Of a DNA stretch of 64,000 nt, positions 44,617-53,573 are shown in pieces. The stretch spans positions 992,001-1,056,000 of the forward strand of contig CAVRLB010000001.1 in assembly GCA_963722295.1 (NCBI GenBank), written 5' to 3'. The notes below the pieces were generated by a model. That model made no database searches. It was not told the DNA's origin and was given only the letters and a program-made list of their open reading frames with translations. Every line of letters starts with the position of its first letter. Position 1 is the stretch's first letter. Position numbers and translations under genes: made by a program. This DNA comes from Brooklawnia sp032229645. GTDB taxonomy: Bacteria > Actinomycetota > Actinomycetes > Propionibacteriales > Propionibacteriaceae.

Positions 44617-45588
44617 ATGTCATTGCTGAACGTGCATGCCTCGTCCTGGCAACAACTGGCGGATGTCTACAGGTCATCGGTTGTGCCCATGGACATAGAC
44701 GACCTATCGGCGTCGTTCGACGCCGACATGGCGTGCTGGGACATGGGTGAGGCAATCAGCGTCGTGCATATCCGTACCTCTCCCGTGCAAATGAGTCGGC
44801 GTGCATCGCACATAGCGCAATCCAACTGCGATTCTCTGATTCTCGGTCTGAACATGTCCGGACGAATGTACGGCAGCGTGGCGGGATCCCTGTGCGGGCT
44901 CGAGGGAATCTCCGCCTCATTTTTGCCTATCGATGCTCCCTGGACCGTCGTGATTGAGACCGACGTTGAGCATCTGACGGTACGACTATCGCGCAGCGCG
45001 CTTCATCTGTCGGATTCGATGGTCAACAGGGGCGTGATGCACGCCATCTGCTCGAGCAACCCCTATTTGCGGGTGCTTGCGGGATACCTGAGGTCGGTCG
45101 AAGACAGTGCGGTGTTCCTTGACCAGTCTGCGTCCGAATTCATGGGGTCGGTCGCATTGGAACTCGTCACCAACATGCTGCTCGGTCTATTGGACGAAAA
45201 GCGCACCTCAATGAGCGCCGACGCGTTGGCGCTGTCCATGGTGCAGTTCATTCGAGAGAACTTCACGAATCCTGATCTGTCGGTGGGGCCCATTTCGTCC
45301 AAATTCCGAGTTTCGGAACGCTATGTGCATCGGGTCTTCGCGGAAATGAACGATACCCCCAGCCGCATGATTCAACGGTTTCGAATCAAGCGTGCCTGCG
45401 AACTTCTGGGGAATTCGACGATGACGGTTGCTGGCATCGCCGGGGCGGTGGGATACCTGGACATCTCCACCTTCCACCGCGCTTTCAAGCGCGAGATGGG
45501 TATGTCGCCCAAGGCGTGGCGAGAGCGTTCGCAAACTGCCACAGGCCCGGTCGCAGAACGCCCGAATGTTGTTCTAACGGCAAGTTAG
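44617..45588 (+). CDS. AraC-family transcriptional regulator
   Basis: This 323-residue protein has an N-terminal AraC-binding-like domain (SVVHIRTSPVQMSRR, GLNMSGR) and a C-terminal double HTH (RVSERYVHRVFAEM; VAGIAGAVGYLDISTFHRAF; REMGMSPKAWR). It lies directly upstream of and co-directional with the SRPBCC/LinD-like gene set and is the obvious candidate to control it. The inducer is unknown. Confidence 0.93.
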   Translation: MSLLNVHASSWQQLADVYRSSVVPMDIDDLSASFDADMACWDMGEAISVVHIRTSPVQMSRRASHIAQSNCDSLILGLNMSGRMYGSVAGSLCGLEGISASFLPIDAPWTVVIETDVEHLTVRLSRSALHLSDSMVNRGVMHAICSSNPYLRVLAGYLRSVEDSAVFLDQSASEFMGSVALELVTNMLLGLLDEKRTSMSADALALSMVQFIRENFTNPDLSVGPISSKFRVSERYVHRVFAEMNDTPSRMIQRFRIKRACELLGNSTMTVAGIAGAVGYLDISTFHRAFKREMGMSPKAWRERSQTATGPVAERPNVVLTAS

Positions 45589-45642
45589 CGTGTCATCGCG
45601 GTGGCTGAGCGGCCACCGTCTGATACGGACTTGGGGTAGGAC

Positions 45643-46341
45643 ATGAAGATCGAGTTCAGCGGGACGATTCTCGCGCCAGCGCTGGCAGCGGCACCCGTAG
45701 CGATAGTGCTGGCTTTCAACCGGTACCGGAAGCGCCATCATGCGACACCCGAGGAGGCGAATCGCCAATACCCGGGAGATGACCTGGTGCCCGAGGTGCC
45801 GGGATTTGACACCCGCGCCATCACGATCGATGCGCCACCGGAGAAGGTCTGGCCACTGATCAATCAGCTCGGCCAGGACAGGGCAGGCTTTTACAGCTTC
45901 TCCACCTTCGAGCGGATGGTGCACTTCCTCATCCATAACACCTACGAGCCGCAGGCACGCTGGCAGCACAAGGCAGGCGACTGGATCTTCTACGGTCAGC
46001 AGGGGATCGGCAGCGGAATCGTGGAACACGTTCCGGGCGAGTACATGACCACGTTGTCCGATACGCGCAAGCCGCCGACTCAGGATGGCGCGATCGCCTG
46101 GGCGCCGCCGGGCTGGAACCAATACGCGTTTTGCTGGAACTTCCACCTCATCCCACTACCCGACGGCAGAACCAGGTTCATCTCCCGAACCGGTGGCTGG
46201 GGAGAACTGGGCGACCGGCATCCGCGACTCGGCACCTTCATCAACACCTACCTGTGGGGATGGTCCGGCACGGTGATGACCACCCGCATGCTCGAGGTCA
46301 TCAGGGCGTGCGCAGAAGGCAAGCCCTTCATCAAGTCATAG
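45643..46341 (+). CDS. Membrane-anchored SRPBCC-fold protein
   Basis: This 232-residue protein has an N-terminal hydrophobic segment (residues 7-24), then a START/SRPBCC ligand-binding domain: ITIDAPPEKVWPLINQLGQD, GWNQYAFCWNFHLIPLP and RTGGWGELG. It starts 55 bp after the AraC-type gene. The fold binds hydrophobic molecules such as lipids or terpenoids, which fits the neighbouring LinD-like protein. It has no recognised catalytic motif. Confidence 0.82.
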   Translation: MKIEFSGTILAPALAAAPVAIVLAFNRYRKRHHATPEEANRQYPGDDLVPEVPGFDTRAITIDAPPEKVWPLINQLGQDRAGFYSFSTFERMVHFLIHNTYEPQARWQHKAGDWIFYGQQGIGSGIVEHVPGEYMTTLSDTRKPPTQDGAIAWAPPGWNQYAFCWNFHLIPLPDGRTRFISRTGGWGELGDRHPRLGTFINTYLWGWSGTVMTTRMLEVIRACAEGKPFIKS

Positions 46342-46470
46342 GCCGTTCCTGGCGGTTCGGGCGTTCTCGGCCAGAGAAGCAATGGACGCTCATGGTCGCA
46401 ATCCTTTGCAAACGCAGCCACTCGACGCAGCGCGGCCCGGTGGCGCAGGTGATATGAAAGCGAGATCAGA

Positions 46471-46674
46471 ATGAAAAAGACAACATGCACAGGCGAACTG
46501 GTCGGAACAGCGCGCCTGATCGGCGGGCTGGCAGTAGTCGCTGCCCTCGGCATACCGCTTTATGCCGCGTCCATCAAAGTCTTCGATGCGATTTGGGGAA
46601 ACACAGTCACGACGCGTGGCGCGGCAATGTCTGAAGACCAGGATTCGGCAGCCACACAGGCGGACCGTCCATGA
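46471..46674 (+). CDS. Small single-pass membrane protein
   Basis: This 67-residue peptide has one hydrophobic helix (residues 14-34, LIGGLAVVAALGIPLYAASI) and a polar tail. Its stop overlaps the start of the LinD-like gene by four bases (ATGA), so the two are co-translated. No family is recognised. It may be a subunit or assembly partner of the large membrane protein. Confidence 0.7.
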   Translation: MKKTTCTGELVGTARLIGGLAVVAALGIPLYAASIKVFDAIWGNTVTTRGAAMSEDQDSAATQADRP

Positions 46675-48797
46675 GCCAGGACGTCGCCAACTCGCTGGGG
46701 CCGTCGGCCGAGCAGCGCGTCCATGTGACGAGGCTTGCCGATGGCACCCGCAGACTCCTCCAGTGGCCGGTCCGGGACGATCCCTACGGGCCCGCGACCA
46801 AGCGACGCCTGTGGCGAACCAGGGCGATCTACCTGGTCGTGGCAGCGGTCGGAGTGGGGCTGGTGCTTCTCGCCTCGGGCCCGCGTTGGCACGCCTTCGG
46901 AATCGGGTTGCTGTTTCCCGGTGCCGGCATGTTCTATCCGGCCGATGGGGCGGCCACGGTACTGCTCAACCTGGTTTGGTTCGCGGGCACGCTGGCCGTC
47001 TTCGCGCTGAGCCTGCTCATCTGGTTCGCGACCGCGAACATATTCGCCCCGATCGCAGTCTGGGTGGGCGCAGCCGCTGTGGCCGCGTTGCGCACCCCAC
47101 AGGCGGGTAACGATTGGTTCGCGGCTATCCCGCTGGCCGGCCTGCTGGCGTACGCCATTGCTCACCGGATATGGGTACAGCGCAGTTTCGCCCGGGCCGA
47201 GCGGGCCACCGGTGAAAGAAATGCGGCCGTTGCAGACATGGTTATGCCTGCTCGGCCGAGTTTTGTTCCTGCCAAGCCCTTTGTCGGTTCTGAGTTGACC
47301 GAAGATGAGCTCTCCTTGCTGCGGTATCCCTTGGAACTGGGACTTCAACCGGTGGAGTCATTTTGGGGCTTCGATCGTATGGATCAGTTCCGCGACGCCG
47401 CTACCCGCTATCAGGCGGATTTCCTCGGATATCTACTGGCGCTCGTAAATTACTCCCGGATGCCCGCATTTCGCGGTTATCTTGCCCAGGCGCAGCGCAA
47501 CCTTATCGACAAAGTGCTGCTCCCGCCGATGTGGGACTACTGGCGATTGGAGAACCGCTGGGGCAACCTGCGGTGGAGTGGCGATCCGGTGATCCGGGAC
47601 AACATCATGCTCAGTGGTTGGCTCGGCATGCACGTCGGACTCTACGAGTCGGTCACCGGAGACCACCATTACAGCGAGCCGGGCGGACTGACGTTCCGGT
47701 GGAACGAGTCGAAAGCGTACGTTCACGATCTCGGCACCATGAACCGCGCGGTCTACGACAATTTCCGCCGCTACGATTTGGGATTCTTTCCGTGTGAGCC
47801 CAACTGGATCTATCCGGTCTGCAACTCGGCCGGAATGATGTCACTGATCCTGAACGACAGGCTCCACGGGACCAATTATTCGGCTGATCTGGCCGATAGC
47901 TATCGCTTCGCCCACGAGCGGGAGTTCGTTGCTCCCGACGGCACTCCGGTTGGTCTGAAGTCGACAAGATTGGGGTGGAACATCACGGTTCCTGAGGCAC
48001 TCAAGAACCTGTCCACCGGTGGCCAGGCAGCCGGTTCGTCCTTGGCCGCCCGCGATTCCAGCGGTACAGCGTCGAGCACATTGTTCCTGCCCTTCCATAC
48101 CGCGATCTTCCCCGATATCGCCGAACGCGACATCGTCGGCGGATCCTACGATGCGACACGTCAGGCAATCCTGTCCGGTGCGCTCGATTTGCACGCGATG
48201 TCTGCGGCCGGACCGCAAACCGGCGGGCCTGCGTATCTCGGTGTACTCGGTTATGCGACCGAGTACGGTGATGACGAACTGGCGGATGCCGTCAAGAAGG
48301 CATTCTGGAGCGATCCCAACTCCCACCTGGTCACCGAGAACGGGGTCAGATACTTCGACTGGGTCAAGCCGGAAGATCCCCTGCAGCCGGCTCGGCCGCG
48401 GCGCGACTCGATAGCCCCGGTGATGATTCAAAGCGTTCTGCTGTCCGGCTTCTTCGGACGCCACGGTGCCGGTTATGACCTGATCAACCGAGGCAACCTG
48501 GACGAGTGGGATCGTGGGCCCCTGCTGGACGAGGTGCCGTATCCGGAGGTTCTGGTGGCCCGCGCGGTTACCGACGGCGAGGCGCTGGATGTCGTCCTGC
48601 GGCCGGGCGGTGAAGGCGGGCGGTTCACGATTTCGCTCTCCCGGCTGCGGCCCGGGCACGCCTACCGGGTGTCCGGTGCGCTGCAGCATGTAGTCGAGGC
48701 GGACGCGGAAGGTCGCGCTGAGCTAGAAGTCGATGTCCCGGGACGACACGAGCTGCGGGTGGAGCCGACCACCGCGTCGGCTGACCTGCTTCGGTGA
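46671..48797 (+). CDS. Membrane-anchored linalool dehydratase/isomerase-like (LinD-family) protein
   Basis: This 708-residue protein has four to five transmembrane helices between residues 50 and 180, then a soluble alpha-barrel domain and a C-terminal beta-rich tail. Residues 372-410 read FFPCEPNWIYPVCNS and then DRLHGTNY. As I recall it, linalool dehydratase/isomerase of Castellaniella has VCEPDNYFVQCNS and DRLHGTDY in the same place, including the two active-site cysteines nine residues apart (here Cys375 and Cys384). The helix RDNIMLSGWLGMHVGLYESV matches its NIMYKGHLNLMYGLY helix, but the catalytic His position appears to be Trp317, with His321 one turn away. The reaction may therefore differ. 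The reference enzyme has a signal peptide, not a multi-helix membrane domain. Confidence 0.78.
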   Translation: MSQDVANSLGPSAEQRVHVTRLADGTRRLLQWPVRDDPYGPATKRRLWRTRAIYLVVAAVGVGLVLLASGPRWHAFGIGLLFPGAGMFYPADGAATVLLNLVWFAGTLAVFALSLLIWFATANIFAPIAVWVGAAAVAALRTPQAGNDWFAAIPLAGLLAYAIAHRIWVQRSFARAERATGERNAAVADMVMPARPSFVPAKPFVGSELTEDELSLLRYPLELGLQPVESFWGFDRMDQFRDAATRYQADFLGYLLALVNYSRMPAFRGYLAQAQRNLIDKVLLPPMWDYWRLENRWGNLRWSGDPVIRDNIMLSGWLGMHVGLYESVTGDHHYSEPGGLTFRWNESKAYVHDLGTMNRAVYDNFRRYDLGFFPCEPNWIYPVCNSAGMMSLILNDRLHGTNYSADLADSYRFAHEREFVAPDGTPVGLKSTRLGWNITVPEALKNLSTGGQAAGSSLAARDSSGTASSTLFLPFHTAIFPDIAERDIVGGSYDATRQAILSGALDLHAMSAAGPQTGGPAYLGVLGYATEYGDDELADAVKKAFWSDPNSHLVTENGVRYFDWVKPEDPLQPARPRRDSIAPVMIQSVLLSGFFGRHGAGYDLINRGNLDEWDRGPLLDEVPYPEVLVARAVTDGEALDVVLRPGGEGGRFTISLSRLRPGHAYRVSGALQHVVEADAEGRAELEVDVPGRHELRVEPTTASADLLR

Positions 48798-48807
48798 GGG
48801 ACCGATC

Positions 48808-49887
48808 ATGGCGTGTTGCCTGATTGCCGCGTGGTTGTTCGGGTGGGTGAGGTCCGGAATCTCCGGACTGTGGCATTCCGCGACGGGGGTACCTAAGCCC
48901 GTCTCCCGTTTCCGCCCGCCAGAACCACCCATCGGCACCTGGAGTCAGCAGCATCCCTCACCGGCCGACAATTCCGTGACGTCGAACGCCCGGCGGAGCC
49001 GACCGCGGCGGTGGACGTCGTTTGGGCTGTTCGCCGCCTTGGTGGGCGAGATCGTGCTGGCAGTTCTGTTGTGGCATTGGTGGCAGATTCAGGCCGGACG
49101 ACTGATGATGCATCACTCGATGCCAGACTCCCCGAATGCCCTTGTCGTGATGGTGGTCGCCGGCAGCGAGGTGGCGCTGATCGTCGCAGCACGAGTGTGG
49201 CGGCAACGGCGTGTGCTGGCGGCTATCGCTATCGCCGGCCTCGCAGTGGTGGTGATCTCCACACTCCTGGGTGTCTCGGCTGGCTCGCATGTCGCGGCCA
49301 TGGCGGAGATGGTGCTACTGACCACCGTGATTCCGATTGCGCTTACGGTGGGCACCGGCCGGCGAATGCCGGGTCCCGCCGATCACCTCACGACTTCGGC
49401 CTCGACCAGTGCGCGACTACGGCTGATCCTTGCTGTCGCGGCGGCCGCTGCGTTGGTTGGGTCGGTCTTTGTTTGGCACCTTCCGGTTATCCACCACGTC
49501 ATGAACCAGCAGATGGTGTTCGTCCGCAATGCCGGCTATCTGGCGGTCGGCATGGCGTTGTGGTTCCTGTTGACCAGCGGGCTTCGTCCGGGACTTCCGG
49601 CGAAGACGTGTGTGCTGCTGCTACGGCTCGCTTACGGTGGCATGGGTGTCGTCGCGCTCGCCATGATCGTCGGTGGGCAACCGCTGATGCCGGGAATGGA
49701 GTCCACGCTGCCGTGGTCATCCCTGGCGGATCAACGAGCAGGGGGCCTCATCATGATGCTGGGCGACACGTTGCTCGTGTTGCCGGTCATCGCTGCGGCC
49801 TCGGTTGCTTCGGCCGCTCAGCAATCGGGATCGGATACGACATGGTTGCCGCAAAGTGCAGCCAGACGAGAAATGGAACTGATGTGA
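48808..49887 (+). CDS. CtaG-like multi-pass membrane protein
   Basis: From ATG 48808, 11 bp after the LinD-like gene, it is 359 residues with about seven helices. Segments MAEMVLLTTVIPIALTVG, VFVWHLPVIHHVMNQQMVF and LADQRAGGLIMMLGDTLL follow the order and His placement of the caa3-type CtaG family. The His-rich pattern may bind metal or haem. True CtaG assembles cytochrome oxidase, but no oxidase genes are nearby, so a changed role is likely. Confidence 0.7.
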   Translation: MACCLIAAWLFGWVRSGISGLWHSATGVPKPVSRFRPPEPPIGTWSQQHPSPADNSVTSNARRSRPRRWTSFGLFAALVGEIVLAVLLWHWWQIQAGRLMMHHSMPDSPNALVVMVVAGSEVALIVAARVWRQRRVLAAIAIAGLAVVVISTLLGVSAGSHVAAMAEMVLLTTVIPIALTVGTGRRMPGPADHLTTSASTSARLRLILAVAAAAALVGSVFVWHLPVIHHVMNQQMVFVRNAGYLAVGMALWFLLTSGLRPGLPAKTCVLLLRLAYGGMGVVALAMIVGGQPLMPGMESTLPWSSLADQRAGGLIMMLGDTLLVLPVIAAASVASAAQQSGSDTTWLPQSAARREMELM

Positions 49888-50390
49888 ACACTGCGAACGA
49901 GCAAGAACTTGTGGCATGGCATGGACCCTCCGGGGCCTGGTACTCGACGGCACTGATCACCTTCGGGCTGGCCGGATTGGCATATCTCCTTGGCACGGCA
50001 GCGCTTGGCGTTGCATCCTCAGCAGCGCCGAATTCGACACGGACGATCACGCTGCTGGTGATCGCCGGGGCCGCGCTGCTCGCCGGCCTTGCCGTCGCTG
50101 TCTATCCTCGTCCGAAACCCACCCGCTTGGGCTACGTCAGGGACACGGTGAAGCGATGCGTGCGTGGGTCGGTGTGCAGCCTCGCCTTCAGCTGGTCGGT
50201 TCTCAGCTTCGTAGATACCTCGGCCTTCGGTGTTGCACCGATTCGCCAGACCTGGATCTTGGCGATCACGCAGTTGGCCGGACTCGTCATTGCTGCCGTC
50301 TTGTGGGACCCGGCACAGAAACGAATTCTGCGCGCGTGGCTCGCCACCGTCAAGGGATACTCCATGTCGGCCACCGGGGCGGCGCAGTAG
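49884..50390 (+). CDS. Four-TM membrane protein of the LinD-like cluster
   Basis: This 168-residue protein begins at GTG 49884 within the stop of the CtaG-like gene (GTGA overlap). It has about four hydrophobic helices (ALITFGLAGLAYLLGTAAL, TLLVIAGAALLAGLAVAVY and two more). The short N-terminus includes VAWHGPSGAWYS. No family is recognised. It is the last gene of the co-directional set. Confidence 0.7.
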   Translation: MNTANEQELVAWHGPSGAWYSTALITFGLAGLAYLLGTAALGVASSAAPNSTRTITLLVIAGAALLAGLAVAVYPRPKPTRLGYVRDTVKRCVRGSVCSLAFSWSVLSFVDTSAFGVAPIRQTWILAITQLAGLVIAAVLWDPAQKRILRAWLATVKGYSMSATGAAQ

Positions 50391-50454
50391 CGGCCGGGCT
50401 GGCCCGTGCCATCGGTTCGTCAAATAGTGGTCTGGCATCGTCCACGACCTGGAT

Positions 50455-51435
50455 TCACCAGCGGATGATCATTCCCGTGGTAGTCAGGCCAGCACCGGTT
50501 CCGACGAGCAGCACCCGGCTGCCTTCGCCGATCCGGCCACCGGTGAGCGCCTGATGCAGTGTCAGCGGAATGCTCGCGGCGATGACGTTGCCATAGCGCT
50601 CCAGTGTGGTCTCCACCTTCTCATCAGGCCAGTCGTAGCGCCTCAGCAGCTTCATCCCGGCGGAGCTGGTCTGGTGGGGAATCGCCAGGTCGATGCCGTC
50701 CAAGCCCCGGGAAAGCCCTGGCTGCAGCTTCTCCAGAAAGCCCGGCAGCACCTTGTGGGCCAGCATCAGAGTCCGTCGTCCGTCCATGTGGAAGGTGAAG
50801 TCACGCCGGTCCGTGCTCGCATTCAGACCTGGGCGCCGATAGCCTCCCCCGGGAATCTCGGTGGCGGTGGCACCCTCGGGCCAGATCTGCGCCACGTAGC
50901 GCTCGATGCCTTGCTCTGGACGCTCTGCCGGTCCGAGGATCACTGCGGCCGCACCGTCGCCGAACAACAGAGAGGACTCCGGATCGTCCAAGTTGAGGCC
51001 CCGGCTGGCGACCTCGCAGCTGACCACCGCGACGTGCCGAGCCTGCCCGGTCGCGATCAGCATCGAAGCCTGATAGATCCCGACCAGCGCGCTGACACAG
51101 GTGGAATGCACGGAGAAAGCCGGCCGTCCGACGAATCCGACGACTGCCGCCAGCTGGGCCGAGCCATCCGGGATCGGCTGCGGGAAACTGCCGGAGGCGT
51201 GGATGAGCACGTCGAGATCATCGACGGTCAGATTCGCTGTGGCCAGGGCCTGGACGAGCGCATCCGCGCCGTAGCTGACCGGGTCCTCGCAGGGATCCAT
51301 CCAACGCCGCTCCCGGACTCCGGTCGCCTCCTCCGCCTTGCGCGGATCCACGCCGACGCGGGCAGCCAGTTCCGCGGTGGTGATCACCCGCTCCGGCAAC
51401 GCCTGTCCGGTCGCCAGGATCCTCATCTGCAGCAT
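50455..51435 (-). CDS. 3-oxoacyl-ACP synthase III-like condensing enzyme (FabH/OleA-type)
   Basis: This 326-residue thiolase-fold enzyme carries the Cys-His-Asn triad of KAS III: Cys113 in HSTCVSAL, His in IPHQTSSAG and Asn in ERYGNVIAASIP. Lack of the usual FabH neighbours and the adjacent OleD-like reductase suggest a Claisen condensation in a specialised lipid pathway rather than housekeeping fatty acid initiation. It lies 116 bp downstream of that reductase on the same strand. Confidence 0.88.
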   Translation of the reverse strand: MLQMRILATGQALPERVITTAELAARVGVDPRKAEEATGVRERRWMDPCEDPVSYGADALVQALATANLTVDDLDVLIHASGSFPQPIPDGSAQLAAVVGFVGRPAFSVHSTCVSALVGIYQASMLIATGQARHVAVVSCEVASRGLNLDDPESSLLFGDGAAAVILGPAERPEQGIERYVAQIWPEGATATEIPGGGYRRPGLNASTDRRDFTFHMDGRRTLMLAHKVLPGFLEKLQPGLSRGLDGIDLAIPHQTSSAGMKLLRRYDWPDEKVETTLERYGNVIAASIPLTLHQALTGGRIGEGSRVLLVGTGAGLTTTGMIIRW

Positions 51436-51551
51436 TCCAACTCCTCAACCCCGCAGCAGAACTCCCGCCGCATTCGCGCCACGAAGAAGATGCGTGTCAC
51501 CGGCGCCCCTCGATTGTGACGCGTTCCCAGGTCACCAAGTGATGGCACAGT

Positions 51552-53435
51552 TCAACAGCGATCCGTCCCGGTCGTTGGAGCGTCATGAGAGACCACCACC
51601 TCTGCCGCCGGATGCCTGGCAAGCCAGCTGCGCCAGAATCCACCGGTGCGCCGAGCTGCGGCGAGATCGTGGAAGACGACGCGACGAGTCAGCCAATGCG
51701 GTTCGATTCCCTCTCGCAATGCCCGTTCGCTCCATGCGACATCCCCGGCGAGAAGCACCAGACCGGCTCCGTCCCCGGTCTCCTCGCCGGTCCGCGCGAC
51801 GGCGCTGACCGAGCCACCCGTATGACCGGGCGAGGGGACGATCCACAGACTGCCATCTGCGAAGAAGTCCATTGCCTGGGTGAACGGCGCCAACCAGTGC
51901 GGAGCGTCCGAAAAAGCGAACGGACGCAGTCGTCCCGCGTCCGGGACGATCGCGGGCACGATACCGTGACGCACCGCGGTCAGCCCGCCGAAACTGGTGA
52001 GTGCCTCGATCTCCGGCTGGTCCAGCCACACCGGAGCATGCGGAAAGTCGGCGGCCCCCGCCAGGTGATCCATGTGCAGGTGAGAGCAGATGATGGCCCG
52101 CACCGAATCCGCGGCCACCCCGCGCCGCGCCAGTTGTTCGGCCAGTGTCTGCCCGGCCGGCAGCCGCACGGGTAGCAAGGTCCCATACGGCCAGGCCGGC
52201 CAGTGCCGTACCGCCTCGACCGCTGCTCGCGAGTAGCCCGTATCGAACAGGACCAATCCGTGCTCGGGGTGCTGGATGAGTGTCACCCCTGCGGGGAATC
52301 GTTTGCGGCGCCAGAACTCACCGCGCTGCGCGAGTGCCCCGATCGACACGCACCAGCCCGCTTGCAGTTGCTCAACTGCGAGGGTTGCCGTGCTGGCAGG
52401 GGTTGCCGGACGCGTCGACGATACGACCGGATGGCGCCGTCCCGGTTGCTCGACGCCCGAGAGCATGGCCGACAGCGTCGATGCCAGACCCCCGGTGAAG
52501 ATCGGCTGGTAGCCCAGTTCGGTTCGTGCGCGGGTGAGATCCAGACGCAGTCCACGAGTCAGCAGGCGGATCCCGGTGGCGGTGAGTCTCGGCTCGCCGC
52601 GGCGCAGGATCCGCGCGACCTGCTCGGTTCCGGCGGCCACCAACTCGACCGGACGCGCAGCCATGCGGCGGCCGGGACGAGCCACGCCCAGCGCGTCCGC
52701 CACCTGATCGATGCTCGCCCACACGGCGATAGGGTCACCGTCGGCGATGTTGACGGGCCCCGAGATGTCGCTCTCGACCGCCAGGCGGACGGCGTGGGCG
52801 GCATTGTCGACATGGGTGAGGTCGGTCAGCACGTCGCCGTCCACCAACCGAGGCAGCCGTCCGGCCTGTAGCGCCGCAATGACGCGGGGCATGATCGACG
52901 CGTCACCCGGCCCGTAGAGGCCCCGCGGCCGCAGGATGCAAGCCGCCGGATACGACCGGGACACCGCCACCTCGGCGAACCATTTGCTCTTCGCATAGTC
53001 GCTGTCGAATCGCGGTCCGACCCGAAGGCTCTCCGGCACCGGCCGGGCCGCAGTCCCCCACGTCGGATCGTCATGCACCGCCCGGTTGTAGATACTCGGC
53101 GAACCGATGTACACCAGCCGGATTCCCCGCTGCGCGCACGCTGCGGCAAGTCGCGCCGAGGCATCGACGTTGGTGCGGCGCAGGTCTTCCCAGCGACCCC
53201 AGAGAGTCGACAATGCCGCGCAATGGACGACCGCGTCCACGCCGTCGAGCAAAGCCGGGAGATCCTGCGGTCTGGTCAGGTCGGCAGGCAGCAGTCGCAC
53301 GCCGAGACTTTCCAGCGCCGCACGACGCTCCGTTGAGAACGTGCGGCCGGTACCGAGCACCTTGTGTTGTTCGGCCACGAGCTTTGTCACCCGTCCCCCG
53401 AGGAACCCCGACGCTCCCGTGACCAATACCTTCAT
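51552..53435 (-). CDS. OleD-like NAD-dependent epimerase/reductase fused to a metallo-beta-lactamase hydrolase
   Basis: This is a 627-residue two-domain protein. Residues 1-325 are an extended SDR: KVLVTGASGFLGGRV, the Ser/Tyr region IGSPSIYNRA, with a YAKSK lysine motif further on. This is close in style to OleD and 3-beta-hydroxysteroid dehydrogenases. Residues 350-627 are a metallo-beta-lactamase domain with the metal motif SHLHMDHLAG, PGHTGGS and LAGDVAW. The fusion suggests consecutive steps: ketone reduction and hydrolysis of an ester, thioester or lactone. The condensing enzyme downstream could supply the beta-keto substrate. Confidence 0.85.
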   Translation of the reverse strand: MKVLVTGASGFLGGRVTKLVAEQHKVLGTGRTFSTERRAALESLGVRLLPADLTRPQDLPALLDGVDAVVHCAALSTLWGRWEDLRRTNVDASARLAAACAQRGIRLVYIGSPSIYNRAVHDDPTWGTAARPVPESLRVGPRFDSDYAKSKWFAEVAVSRSYPAACILRPRGLYGPGDASIMPRVIAALQAGRLPRLVDGDVLTDLTHVDNAAHAVRLAVESDISGPVNIADGDPIAVWASIDQVADALGVARPGRRMAARPVELVAAGTEQVARILRRGEPRLTATGIRLLTRGLRLDLTRARTELGYQPIFTGGLASTLSAMLSGVEQPGRRHPVVSSTRPATPASTATLAVEQLQAGWCVSIGALAQRGEFWRRKRFPAGVTLIQHPEHGLVLFDTGYSRAAVEAVRHWPAWPYGTLLPVRLPAGQTLAEQLARRGVAADSVRAIICSHLHMDHLAGAADFPHAPVWLDQPEIEALTSFGGLTAVRHGIVPAIVPDAGRLRPFAFSDAPHWLAPFTQAMDFFADGSLWIVPSPGHTGGSVSAVARTGEETGDGAGLVLLAGDVAWSERALREGIEPHWLTRRVVFHDLAAARRTGGFWRSWLARHPAAEVVVSHDAPTTGTDRC

Positions 53436-53573
53436 ACGGTTGATTGTTGCAGGCGGCGACGCTGACCCGGCTTTCCGAGCTGGTCGGTGACGCGGGCGGC
53501 GGAAGTGTCACCATCGATTGGGCGGCCTGCCGAAGCGTCGTACCGTGATTCATCAGACACCAAGGAGACGGCA

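Noticed and set aside
49011..49883. Upstream extension of the 168-residue membrane protein
   Set aside because: The extended frame is an out-of-frame copy of the CtaG-like gene. The coupled GTG at 49884 is the sensible start.
48808..49887. CtaG-like protein as a true cytochrome oxidase assembly factor
   Set aside because: There are no oxidase, haem or copper genes nearby, and the gene is coupled to the LinD-like gene. Only the family resemblance is claimed.
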